A stretch of 64,000 nucleotides of DNA from NCBI GenBank assembly GCA_030562195.1, contig CM060203.1, forward strand, positions 6,524,208 to 6,588,207, given 5' to 3'. The DNA is from Nipponacmea schrenckii. Taxonomy: Eukaryota > Mollusca > Gastropoda > Lottiidae. Below are positions 24,870-35,639 of the stretch, piece by piece. The position numbers were made by a program, and so were the translations under genes. The notes beneath the pieces were generated by a model, which saw only the letters and a program-made list of their open reading frames with translations, was not told the origin of the DNA and searched no databases. How positions within the stretch are numbered: position 1 is the first letter of the stretch; every line of letters starts with the position of its first letter.

Positions 24870-25764
24870 TACTCTTTTTTTAAACTATAATAGACGGACA
24901 AATGGAGATATGAAATTCTTTATTGGGCCTTGTCATCTAGGCTCTTTCACAATAACTGTGGTACCAAATTACAAAAAACAAGGGCACTGGTCTAAAGGGG
25001 TTTTGGGGGAGGGTGTGACTATCAGAGATATATTTAGGGTCAGTTTGAAATCATATCTGTCCAACTAGCTATCAGAGCCTGGGAATAGAATCGGCAGGTT
25101 TCGGATTTACCTGCGGCTGCATGGAGTTAAGCGAAAAAGGGAACTGTTTTTCGAAGACTTAAACAATTAGAATGAAATAACCCGTATTTATTCTTCCCTG
25201 ACACTCACGCCCCCGCCTTCCCCCAGACTGCCGCCACGCCAGCAAACCAGATTTAAAATATTGTTTTAATGTTTAGAAACATGTGAATAAGCCGGTTAAC
25301 CTTCAATGTTGTCCATGGGCACTACCATTTTACATTCTGATCATATGCTACAAAAGAACAAAAATTACTTCGCTTTTTTTTTTTTTTTTTTTTTTTTGTA
25401 TGGAACAATCAGTATTCTTTATAATAACTGTAGACTACTGTACTTTATATATAAATTCATAGGTATTCTACAGCGAACATATTTTGATCATATCCAATAT
25501 TGTTTCTTAGACATCTATTATGTATATAAAAGTCGTTCGAGATAATTTATTGTCTTACAGTGACAGTGAATATCGTCTCTTTTATTCCCGATTATCAAGG
25601 CATTATTTTAGATTATTTCTATTGCGAGATTGAGTCAATTTGACCAGGGTATCTAAAAAAGTTAAAAGAAAGGAATAAACTCTTCAGAGTAGCGCATAAC
25701 TTTTCAGTATGTAATCCAATTAATCTTAACTTAAAGTCTACTTATTCTTCTAACTCTAAGAAGA
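24870..25764. other. Intergenic, dispersed-repeat remnants and poly-T
   Basis: Segments near 24.87-25.12 kb (CCTGGGAATAGAATC, ACAGATATG on the other strand) resemble a region near 42.75-42.9 kb in inverted orientation, so they are probably dispersed-repeat fragments. A run of about 23 T lies at 25375-25397. No gene is seen. Confidence 0.4.
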
Positions 25765-27370
25765 GAATAGAATAGAATAGAATATTTATTTATTATAGTG
25801 ACATGTGTAATAACAATGCTATATACATATAGTATAAATAGTACAAAATACACCCGACCCGTTGGGTCTATAAGTCACTTTCAGATTTATAAATAAGTAT
25901 TTCATCTGTTCACGGATTTCAAAATTGAAACAAAGTTTGAGCAAAAAAAAAAAACAACGAAATTACGAGAAAAGGAAACAATTGTCAATAATCAGATCAT
26001 GCATATATAGCACTCTGTGTCGATGTTGGAAAGCGTTCATAGTATATTTAGCAAGTTTTCTCGGATAGTTCGTCAACAGAAAGATCATTTTTTCGTCATC
26101 TGACATGTTATGTGTGCCATTGTTATGTAATATATCACTATATCAGGTATATTCTCTTTAGTACAAAATGGTACTCGTCCTCAGTCGAGTTAGAGTCGCA
26201 AAATTGACATACACGTTCATTTGGCTGTTCACCGACATATCTTCCAGTCTCTATTCTTAAAGGTAGAATTCCACATCTGAGTTGTGCCAGACAAGACCGT
26301 TCACTTTTGTTTAAATCGAGTTTTACATATTGTTCAAGTCCAAAGCTCGTCTTTCATTTCACACAAGTTCTTAACTTTGGAGTCTTCGAAACGCCATTTT
26401 GCCAAATAGAATTACATGTATATATATAATAGTCATGCAGAACACGTTCGAACATTGTCATATTGATAACATCTTTGCGATCAAAATATTCCACCATTCC
26501 AAGTTTAGTGAGTATGTTTTTTAAATCAGAACACAAAGTATTTCTGCGTTTATCGTGGTCGTAGTTAAAAGCTTGTTTAGTAATGCGATTGCCATCACAT
26601 TGAACAAGTCTATTCAAGAGACGCACCATATTAATCCTGTGTCTGTAGTAGCATGGAATCCATCCTATATCTCCATAGATACCAAGAAGAGGCGCAAAAC
26701 GATGAACTCCGAGAAAGTAGCGTATAGATCTGTTTTGAATGTTCTCAATAGCTTGAATTTTTTTACTCCCCCAAACGCCAGATGAGTAGTCTAATATTGG
26801 TACAACGCACGAGTAAAAAAGTTTTTCAAACGAGTTAATTCCAATCTCTTTTAGTGAGTGAATGTTCGAAATGATTTTACCCGGCTCCTTTTGACAGTGC
26901 TTCGGCAGTTGCAGTGAAATTTCCATTATATTTATAAATATAACACCTAAGTATTTATATCGGTCAACAACAGCGAGTTGGTTTCTTCCAACCATAAAGC
27001 TGAAGTCAGTCCGTTTACATCTCGACTTTCTAAAGTGAACACATTTTGATTTGTTAGTGTTTATTAAAACTCTCCAACGTTTGCACCAATTATCATGTTT
27101 GTCCAACAAGTTGTAAGTCTTCTTCACATTTGGCCAATAAAGCTATATCGTCAGCATAAAGTTCCACTCCGATATTAAGCTCATTTAGCTCCGATACGAG
27201 ATCATTCACGAAAATGGAAAATAATGTTGCCGATAAATTGTCACCTTGTTTCACCCCGTTAGTGCAGTTGAACCAGTCAGTCAGTTTTGTATTCAATTTA
27301 ATATAAGATTCGGAACTGTGGTAAATGTTTTTAATAGAATTGTAGACCTTAAATAAACAAGCCAACTAGT
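25765..27370 (-). mobile_element. 5'-truncated LINE retrotransposon
   Basis: On the minus strand, 27093-27365 encodes reverse-transcriptase motifs GVKQGDNLSATLFSIF and the catalytic ELYADDIALL. A frameshift near 27100 leads into the thumb and C-terminal part (WCKRWRVLINTNKSKCVHF, YKYLGVIF) to about 26354. A further segment near 26160-26300 has RCGILPLRIETGRY and a CQFC...H knuckle-like end. An (ATTCT)n tail at 25765-25785 marks the 3' end. The endonuclease is absent. Stops and frameshifts make it dead. Confidence 0.85.
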
Positions 27371-27575
27371 AAATAAAGGGCTGAAGACCATTAAAGACTT
27401 GGTTAATCATTTCTCGAGCCATAAGACACTCGGTCAGTTTGATAAAAGCATTATCACCTTGGTATGTGAAATATGATAGAAGGGTCAAGATAGGGTACAG
27501 TCCGTGATAGCGTGACCATCTGTCTTTTCACGATGTCCACTCGAATTCAAGATAAATACAAAAAGATATCATGTC

Positions 27576-28128
27576 TATGGAAGCCGGTTGCGTCCATTTG
27601 TATTCTCGTGTTCTCACCCTAGGGCGAGAGTACGAGAACGCGAGAGTAGAAAGGCGAGAACGAGAGAGTGAAAGAACGCGGGAGTGCACGAACGCGAGAG
27701 TGTGAGAACGCGAGAACACGAGAGTGCGATTACACGAGAGTACAACGAAATTAACATTGTAGTGAATGGGTGGTCGAGAGTGCGAGAACGCGAGATATAA
27801 TTTTTGCTGTGTTCTCGCACTCTTGCGTTCTCGTTTTCGGATTTTTGGTTAATTTTAATGCGAGAGTAAAACATGTTTAAAGGCGAGGGAGCGAGACTGC
27901 GAGAGATCAAGAACACAAGAGTGCACTATCGAACTCCCATTCACTACAATGTTAATTTCGTTGTACTCTCGCGTTCTCGCACTCTCGTGTTCTCGCACTC
28001 GCGTTCTTGCACTCTCGCGTTCTCGTACTCTCGCACTCTCGCGTTCTCACCTTTCTACTCTCGCGTTCTCGCACTCTCGCCGTAGGGCGAGAAGACGAGA
28101 ATACAAATGGACGCAACCGGCTTCCATA
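27576..28128. mobile_element. Foldback element built of GAGAACGCGAGAGTGC repeats
   Basis: The two ends, 27576-27609 and 28095-28128, are a perfect 34-base inverted repeat (TATGGAAGCCGGTTGCG...). The inner arms are short tandem repeats of CGAGAACGCGAGAGTG on one side and their complement on the other. They meet in a unique centre of about 40 bases near 27.84-27.88 kb. The whole 553 bases could fold into one long hairpin. Arg/Ser-rich frames across it are by-products of the repeat. No transposase is present. Confidence 0.85.
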
Positions 28129-28523
28129 CATATCGTCGTTTTATTTATCACAGTTCTTCTTTCACAGAAATACAGTTTTAATCAGTGCAGTTTAAATTCG
28201 TTTTTAACAATTGGACTTGTTATTTAAGTTAGCCATGTGGACTAAATGAATAGGGCTTGATTTGTTGTGGTCTGATTCTTAGAGTGAAAATTATCTACTA
28301 AAGGGAATAAACTCCAAAATACTAATTTTAATTTTTGAACCTTTATTGAAAAAGAGTTCAAAAACATACAAAGTGATACAATGTTCCACATGGTTGGTGA
28401 AAATGTGGAAAAATGTTAAAAGATAACTGAATTCGTTTTGTTTGAAATTTTTGAGGGCTATTCCAAGTAACTTTGTGTTTTTGTGTCATATGTCTTGTCT
28501 AATTCTCGGCGGAGACTAACAAA
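28129..28523. other. Upstream flank of the coiled-coil gene
   Basis: AT-rich sequence between the foldback element and the next start codon, and the likely promoter region of the plus-strand gene. No clear TATA box is identified. Confidence 0.3.
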
Positions 28524-30927
28524 ATGTCACAGTCGTGCGATGAAACGATTAAAAATCATGCTTCAAACAGACCTAAAAAACGAATACGTCACCGTAAAAA
28601 GAAAGACAATAAATGTTACAGATTTTTCTGGAAAAACAGAGAAGCCAACATGTGTATATTTGATTTAGAAAACTGCAAAATTTGTGTCAAAAATAACTAT
28701 TTCAATAAACTTTTCCAAAGTCGACAGAATTGCAGATCACAATATAATGGAGGTGACATTATAAACTCGAATATAAAAGTACAGTGTAAATCAGGGACGC
28801 CTAAAAAACGTACGAAACGAAAAAAGCTGAAACAAAATTCGCACAATTCTGATCATTATACGAAGACATTTGCTATTTCCAACTTAGAGAAAATTGGAAC
28901 CAAACCTTCAAAATCTGAACATGGAAACTGGAAGTGGAAATCCAGGAATTGGCAGAAGAGACACAGGAAAGATATATATGTGGATAACCTGGAAATGAAG
29001 GTAAAATTAATATAGGACCTAAAACCCTCACTCTTGCTATAGTAATCTACTTGAGAATCGTTTTCTTTGTTTATGTCCATTAAGGTATCAAGCTATTAGA
29101 CCTAAAGCTGTATTTTTTTTGGTTTTCAAAAGGGCATAAATGAGATTCATTAAGTGTAAACACACGCGCGCCAACGCCCACATGCGCCGACCTTTTTTGG
29201 GTCTTGAATATATGTAAATAGTCTACAGAAGTACAAGAAATGTACGAAAATCTTTTCTATCTATAGACAGACAGATACATCGCGCATTCATGTCATAAAC
29301 TATGGAATTACATAACTGATATCAACGTTGTCAATGTTTGAAGAAAATATCCAAATCACTCCTTGTCTGTGTTGTACAATAGCTACTTGTGATTGGTTGA
29401 TTGTCGGCGTTTGCTAGCGTAAACGCTGGAAAGTTCAACACAGTTGAACTCTGGAAAATGTGACGCCGTCAAACGCCGTTATACGGCATGACTCGCTGGC
29501 GATGTAAGTATAAATCGATGCACTGAAGAACGCCGGCAAACGCCGTATCCCAGCGTGTATAAACCAACCTTAACTCTATACTTTTATATGTTTTAGTATG
29601 CTGCGACCATGGGAGTATTCAGATTATGGAATATGGTTATGAAAAAGGAGATACAACTTCATTCCCAAAGAATAAATCTACAGGAAAAGGTATGTCCCTC
29701 ATACCTCTAAATATTCCGAGAATAAAGAAAAACCAAAGCACAAAAGTTGGAAAGTTGAGATGTATTTATTTAATTGTTTTTTTCTTTTTTTTTTTTGTCA
29801 TGCGCTTTATTGTCTTCATTATGACACCAGTTCTCGAGCTTGCTCAGTGATCTTGTCTGGCTTATATATTATAGTTTAGTAATTTTGGGTCTATTTTAAA
29901 ATATTTTTTTTGCAACATTTCTTCAAAGCACAAACAGATTTTTTTAACTTCCATTAAAAAAAGTCGGTTATTTTCATATTTTTATGGCCGATGACATTCA
30001 GATTTGATTTATGAGTTAAAGTAAGGATATGTTTTTTAATTTATTCAATTTATATAACAATTTGGTTTTTTTTTTTATAAAAAATACAAAAGTGATTTTG
30101 ACAGTGTATGTTATCTATTAACACCATCTGACATTCTGCTGCACTCTGATAAATTTCAATAAAGTATCAAAATTTCAAAGGAAAACATTGAACTGAATCA
30201 GATAATGTTAATCGAGTTCACCGACATTGCTGAAGCCACATGTCTCTACAACTGAAGCCACTTTTTTAAACAATATATCCCAATTAGAATTGTTCATGAA
30301 AACACTATCAAACTTACCAAGAGCTTCTAATAATATAGTCATAGGAAAACCTAGCGACCCAAATGTTTTGAAACGTACAATATGACACTTATATTCGTGG
30401 GATCCATTAATTATATTCTATATATATAGTGGCAACCAGCCCTGTGGGATCATTCTGTCCCATTACTGTGCCACTCTCCCCGTACCTCCCCCGAAACATT
30501 TGATCTCCATTTGCTCTTTGGCGAGTAAGCTCACTTCAGCTCACTTTACGCCTTGTCTTGGGATACTTGTTAATAATTTGACCTAGACCTATTGTTATAC
30601 AACCGTATCTATTAACTAATTTTACATACAATCTATCTTTCATTGTAGGATTCAAAGATACTTCAACTTTCTAAAATTCAAATATTTAACGAAAACAAAA
30701 TACACAATCTTCAGAAAAGTGAACACGACTTGGCGGAGAGACTGATGAAAAAAGAAGTCCAAATGAATGAATTGCGAAGAGATTACGAATACATTCAGGG
30801 ATTGTTAGAAGACAATCATGGTTTGACTATTAACCGAGAGTGCCTTGGTGATATACAAGAAAATATAATAGAAAGTGTCACAATGATAAACAGTCTCACT
30901 AACATGATACGAAGTCGAGAAATTTAA
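28524..30927 (+). CDS. Unrecognised basic coiled-coil protein, three exons
   Basis: Three exons join in phase 0: 28524-29000 (ends ATGAAG/GTAAAA), 29597-29689 (after TTTTAG, ends GAAAAG/GTATGT) and 30649-30927 (after TTGTAG, ends TAA). They give 282 aa. The N-terminal 120 residues are strongly basic (PKKRIRHRKKKD, PKKRTKRKKLKQ) and include a small cysteine cluster (C-x7-C-x2-C in MCIFDLENCKIC). The C-terminal half is Glu/Lys/Leu-rich with heptad-like spacing, probably a coiled coil (KSEHDLAERLMKKEVQMNEL). Splice sites and phase agree throughout, and a poly(A) signal follows. I do not recognise the family. The basic N-terminus suggests nuclear or nucleic-acid association, which is inference. 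Confidence 0.7.
29390..29580. repeat. CGCCG-rich repeat in intron 1 of the coiled-coil gene
   Basis: A compact block is rich in AACGCCG motifs (CAAACGCCGTTATACGGC, GCCGGCAAACGCCGTATC). It also holds a small perfect hairpin, AGTTCAAC-ACA-GTTGAACT, near 29433-29451. It is far more GC-rich than its surroundings and looks like a dispersed element. The family is unknown. Confidence 0.45.
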
Positions 30928-30990
30928 GGATGGGATAGTGCAAATATTCGTGCTATGGAGAAAGGCAGCAAAACCAACAATATATTACAA

Positions 30991-30996
30991 AATAAA
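30991..30996 (+). terminator. Poly(A) signal of the coiled-coil gene
   Basis: AATAAA lies 64 bases after the TAA of the 28.5-30.9 kb gene and supports a genuine terminal exon. Confidence 0.6.
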
Positions 30997-30999
30997 AGA

Positions 31000-31730
31000 A
31001 GATGAATGGAGTTTTACGTTCTATTCCTCTGTACCTTATGCCCTATATATTTAACAAGGATAACAACTTAAGTTACAGTTCAGGATCCTTTCTACTAGCT
31101 GGCAAAAACTCTTGGCATTACTCCCTGGGATTATCCGTATCCATTTACAGATAAGATGTTTATTCAAAGTAATCGGACTATTACATTCCGATCGAGAATG
31201 GAATCCACATCAACCAATGGCTCTACGTTACCAAAAAAATGTCGAGTGTTATACACCCATACTTACGAGTATTGGCGTACATGTATATTAAAATTGCGCC
31301 CGACGATCCTTCGGTCCGTCCGTTCAGGTTCTCAACGAATGAATTAATGTCCTTTTAGTATATATAAAGTAGAGTAGATTGAACACAAGCTAAGTGTGAT
31401 ATTGCATCAAACTATTTACAGTTCACGTTTAGCTCACTATAAAGCTGCTGGTGGGTATATTCGCTTGCGAAACCTGTCCATGTTATGATTTAGGTTCAGT
31501 GGTAGATATTTTGGTAGGTTGGAAAGTTAGGTTAAATTTATGAACGACCACAATCTTTCCAGATTAACGCTACGTTTATGTTGGTGTTGGTTCGCATTTG
31601 ATAAAAATGTAAATATTCTGTTTTATATTGAAAAAATGTGTCGTTGTTTTGTATTGCTCCAAAGCCCAGATAGTTTGATGCATGGTGAAACATGGCCTTT
31701 AACAGAACCCGGAACTCGGTAAAAACAACC
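31000..31730. other. Intergenic, nothing recognised
   Basis: AT-rich sequence between the coiled-coil gene and the first secreted-peptide gene. Short open frames near 31.16 and 31.54 kb lack splice signals or motifs. Confidence 0.4.
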
Positions 31731-31782
31731 AAGTGGAAACTGACTGTTTTATATTTTATGGCCTGTCATTTCCAAATATTAT

Positions 31783-31865
31783 GGAAGTAATCATAACTTT
31801 CAACGTGGAATATCGTAAGTTCTTTTTCCTTTGTTTATTTTTTGGATGTAAATTATTATATAAAA
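31783..31865 (+). promoter_or_regulatory. Promoter of secreted-peptide gene A
   Basis: A 24-base block at 31783-31806 begins GGAAGTAATCATAA and ends TTTCAACGT. It is shared with genes B and C with a single base difference. TATAAAA at 31859-31865 lies 53 bases further on, and the ATG is about 100 bases past the TATA box. Flanking sequence (GTGGAAACTGACTG, TATTTTATGGCCTGTC) is also shared with gene C. Confidence 0.65.
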
Positions 31866-31960
31866 TTAGTGAATTATGGACAAGACTTCATATCAGCAAC
31901 AGAAGAGTACTGTAGGTAAAATTTGGCTTCAAACAAAGTGTTGCTTCGTTTTCATACAGA

Positions 31961-32716
31961 ATGATGATGAAATTTCTAATAATTCTCTGGCTGTCGGCTG
32001 TTCTGTTTCTACAACCATCTGCAGGTAAGGATCATTTAAGGTTTTTTTTTTCATTTACTACATTCTTGTGTAACACCGTTACTTAAAACAACCCAAATGT
32101 TAATAAATCCTTTTCATCAGAAATATATGGGTATTTGTTAAGTCTATTTTGGTTTTTGTCCATTGGATTTGCAACACGTGACAATCTAGACATACCGGTA
32201 AATAATGGCCGTCATTCAGATTTATAATGTTAATAGTATGTAAAAAAAATTCCCCGATGGTTACAATATATGTGTAAATGCATAATTGAGTGTCAGAATT
32301 ACCTATTTAAGGCCCCAAAGCTATAATGGACTAGATTCGTGTCGCTGTGTAACTTAAAACATCTTTGGTAAATTACCGGAAGTAAATATGCTCGTCTCAG
32401 AACACAAAACAATACCTGCCATCCAGGCCGATTAATTTTTGGGGAAAATGCAAAATGACTGTGATACCAATAATTCAATATCTTATCGCAACTGAAAATT
32501 GTTCAACACAAGGACCAGTATTGACTTATCTTTGAAATTTTGTATATTACAGGACAACTAGATATAATGAGGCTATTTAACAAACATTTCGGTGTAATTG
32601 CACAAGAAAGCAATAAGGAGGCCATGTTGAACAAAATATTTGGTGGACTGTTTGTTGCTATGAATGAGCAGACCAGGGAACCGGAATTAGCCAATGTCAG
32701 CCAAATTTGGTTTTAG
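31961..32716 (+). CDS. Secreted-peptide gene A of a three-member family (75 aa)
   Basis: Exon 1, 31961-32024, encodes a signal peptide (MMMKFLIILWLSAVLFLQPS) and ends G/GTAAGG in phase 1. Exon 2, 32553-32716, follows TATTACAG and encodes the mature peptide, beginning GQLDIMRLFNKHFGV, with core MLNKIFGGLFVAMNEQ and C-terminus SQIWF before TAG. Cleavage after PSA leaves about 53-54 residues. There is no cysteine and no dibasic processing site, so the peptide is probably used whole. Exon structure, intron phase, signal, core, aromatic end and promoter all match genes B and C. I recognise no known family. The peptide is extracellular; its role is unknown. Confidence 0.75.
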
Positions 32717-32719
32717 CTC

Positions 32720-33365
32720 ACTCCGGGATTATGACATTATCACAAAGTATTATTTTTTAAAATTTTATATGATACCCTTAGTGTTTAGGCTTACTGTAGT
32801 GATTATGATGTTGGAGAGATGTAGTAGATGAGTCCCGGTTTATGAAACGAAATGAAAAACAATCGATGACTTTTTCTCCGTTCCGAAAAATCACTGAATT
32901 TGTGAGATGGGAGATTATTACCTTGTAATCCACAAATTTGTACACATTTAGCTAATACCCACTACCATGTAGATGTGATATTAAATATTATGAAGATATT
33001 TCTGACTTTTCTAAAAAAAAAACATGTCTTGTACATCTATGCAAGAACAACGTATGCACCATAGACGTTGTTCAGCATAGTTTATCTGATACTCGAGATT
33101 CTCTTGACATTAGCGAGAATAGAGGATGTGATTCGCAGTACAATAACGTTCTCGTGGGAGAAAACGTCTTGAGCATAGCAGGATGACCTTAATTCCAAAA
33201 GCTTTTTTTCTTCTCATTAACTGTATATTGTGGAACTTTAGTTCAATGTCGTTGTCAGTCTTATAACTATTAAAAACCGTTATTATCTATTTTATTCCAC
33301 TTATTGTTGGGAGTATTTATTGTATGCTATAGACATGTGTTGCATTAAAAAATTGCTGAAAATTG
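32720..33365. other. Downstream flank of gene A
   Basis: The first 60 bases after the stop share AAAGTATTATTTTTT and TTTTATATGATA with gene C, remnants of the duplication. No other feature is seen before the foldback element. Confidence 0.5.
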
Positions 33366-33784
33366 TGGAACGCCATTAACGCAAAAGGTCAGTTCACAGA
33401 TTCTAAATTATTTTAGTAGATTCTACCAGTTTCGTGAAAAATCCATTCGTTTCGTGAAAAATCTGGCCTTTTCGTGAAAATTCTGTGATTCGTGAAAGTT
33501 ATGCCGACATCTAACACCAGGTGATTAGCGAGGTACTCGGTCAATTCGGGTACATGTCAATCGGGAGACACGTTTTTGTTAGTTAACTCAAGGAAAAAGT
33601 CAACTTGGAGACAATATTCTCCAGTCAACAAGGGGAAAAATTTTCCGATGCCGATATTATATATTTTGTGTAGCCTATAAGAGATGATATCTTAAAAACT
33701 TTTGTTTTCGATGGTTTCGAATTCCCATTCATACGATCGGAACTTCTTTTAAACATGGTTTCGGTATATAGGCACAGCTTTATG

Positions 33785-34030
33785 GAACAACAATCACTGG
33801 TTAAAGTTTATGCAACGTTTCGGCGGGTTTCCCCCGCCGTCCTCGGGCACAGAATGATAAGACACGATAGGCAACTATATATATAACATTGTACTTTCTT
33901 GGTATAGCACAGATTCTAGTGCTGAAAATTGGCTGAGACCCGAACGGGTTCGAACCAGCGATCTCAGAGTCAGGCACCTAATCGCCATGCAATACATGTC
34001 AACCGTCTAGACCACTCGCCCAACGGACCC
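33785..34030 (-). mobile_element. tRNA-derived SINE
   Basis: On the minus strand an A box (GGGCGAGTGGTCTAGACGG, 34003-34021) and a B box (GGTTCGAACCC, near 33946-33956) are spaced as in a long-arm (Leu/Ser-type) tRNA. The ends GGGTCCG and GGGTCTC do not pair as an acceptor stem, so this is not a working tRNA. The tail continues to about 33785 and contains a GC-rich hairpin (GGCGGG/CCCGCC) followed by GAAACGTTG. Confidence 0.6.
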
Positions 34031-34299
34031 TCCACAAAAATAAAAGGCAGCAGACCGATAGACCAAGAAAGTATTATCCCAATAACGAAAATATGGATGC
34101 AACACCACTTTCTAAATGACATTAAATCATTAGTAGTTTGTAATTGCATAATAATAATTGAATAATTGCATAACTTTGTTGCTAATTATCCGATCGCTTT
34201 GTCCGATTTTGGTGTTGTTCGAAACCTTGTTACTTTATCTAAAACTTGTTGGGAACAGAATTTTGATTTTCAAATTTAAATTTTTTTAATGCCCGATTG

Positions 34300-34720
34300 A
34301 ATTTTTTTGAAAATTCAAAAGACCAAATACAATGAATTGACCTTCAATGACCCTGAATTTTTTCAAGTAGGAGGTTCTTGACCTAAGCTATCCACACATA
34401 TGCCTATTATGATCGACAACAATTATATCAAATGACCTTGACCTTCAATGAACCTGAATTTTTACAAGTAGAATGTTCTTGACCTTTGCTATCCACACAT
34501 AGGCCTATAATGGTCAACAACATTTTTTTTTGTACCCGTTTTAGTTTTTAAAAAAATTTCAAAAGGCTATATTAAGGGACCTTGACCTTCAATTACCTTA
34601 ATAATTTTCAAGTCAAATAATGTTCTTGACCTAAGCTGTTCATACACATGCTTATAATGCTTGTTAAAAAGTTTGTTTTGAGTTTTTAAAAAAGGCTATA
34701 TCATGTGACCTTGTATCAAG
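34300..34720. repeat. GACCTTGACC repeat, copy 1
   Basis: Three to four diverged units of about 120 bases contain GACCTTGACCTTCAATGA, TTCTTGACCT and CCACACATAGGCCTATAATG. The same sequence, with its left flank (TTATCCGATCGCTTTG, GATTTTGGTGTT), recurs at 37.4-38.0 kb. Confidence 0.7.
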
Positions 34721-35639
34721 TGGCCCCATAGGGGTTGTTTTCCACTCTCAGTACTGTTCACAGTTCTAGTTGTACTTATTATTAAAATAACACAAGAGAT
34801 AACATATATTATTTTTACAAATACATTAATGTTAAAAGGTATGATAAAAAGGAAATCGATACTTAAAATAACATTCAATTCGGATTCAATTAAGGGGGTT
34901 AATTGAAGAATAGATAAAGAACTGTGTTGATATGAGATTGTTTTATTAATAGTGAAAAACTATTCTCATAGGGTAGTGAATTTTTTTTTGGACCAAATAT
35001 GAATAAATTTATGGAAATATATAAGCGAACCGAGGTCAGCTGTAGATTGTTTTACTTCTTTAAAAATTACACATTTACGAAGTTGAGAGAAAACTTGTTA
35101 TGCGAACGTTACGGAAATTCATGTTGGACATGCTCGACATTTACTGTTTGCCATCACAGACCAGTTGCACCTGTTGGCTAAGGTGAAGACATGGTATATT
35201 GGCGCAAAGTTTAAGGTTGTGAATTTGCCATTCAAGCAATTATTCACCATTCATGGATGACGTATATAAACTGATTAAGAAAGTGCTAGCCTTGTTGTAC
35301 CTCCCGAATGAGCATATTAGTCCCGCATTTGATCGTTTAAGGGATCGAAAACTTTTTTGGGTACATCTCGTCTACATGGATGACGAACTCTGTTTGGAAA
35401 ATTTCTGATTGGTGTGTATACTGGTATTCCATCAGAACCAACAACGATGTCGAGGACTCCGCCGGTGGCCTAGGCCTTTCGCGAAATGGCCAGATTTTTC
35501 ACGAAACGAATAGATTTTTCACGAAACGCCCAGATTTTTCACGAAACGAATAGATTTTCTACGAAACTGTTAGAATCTAGTAAACTAATTTAGAATCTGT
35601 GAACTGACCTTTTGCGTTAATGGCGTTCCATAGAAAATT

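Larger units (their letters stand above)
33366..35630. mobile_element. 2.27-kb element with TTTCGTGAAAAATC terminal arms
   Basis: The ends are inverted copies: TGGAACGCCATTAACGCAAA from 33366, continuing GGTCAGTTCACAGATTCTAAATTA, and the complement ending at 35630. The arms extend about 135-150 bases and contain three to four copies of TTTCGTGAAAAATC on the left and of its complement on the right. GAAAATT lies just outside both ends and may be a target duplication. The interior carries a tRNA-derived SINE and a GACCTTGACC-type repeat but no transposase. Confidence 0.75.

Noticed and set aside
27528..28227. Arg/Ser-rich open frames on both strands
   Set aside because: They are translations of the GAGAACGCGAGAGTGC foldback repeat, with no start or splice context.
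33934..34030. A functional tRNA gene on the minus strand
   Set aside because: A and B boxes are present, but the two ends cannot pair as an acceptor stem and the sequence continues into a SINE-like tail.
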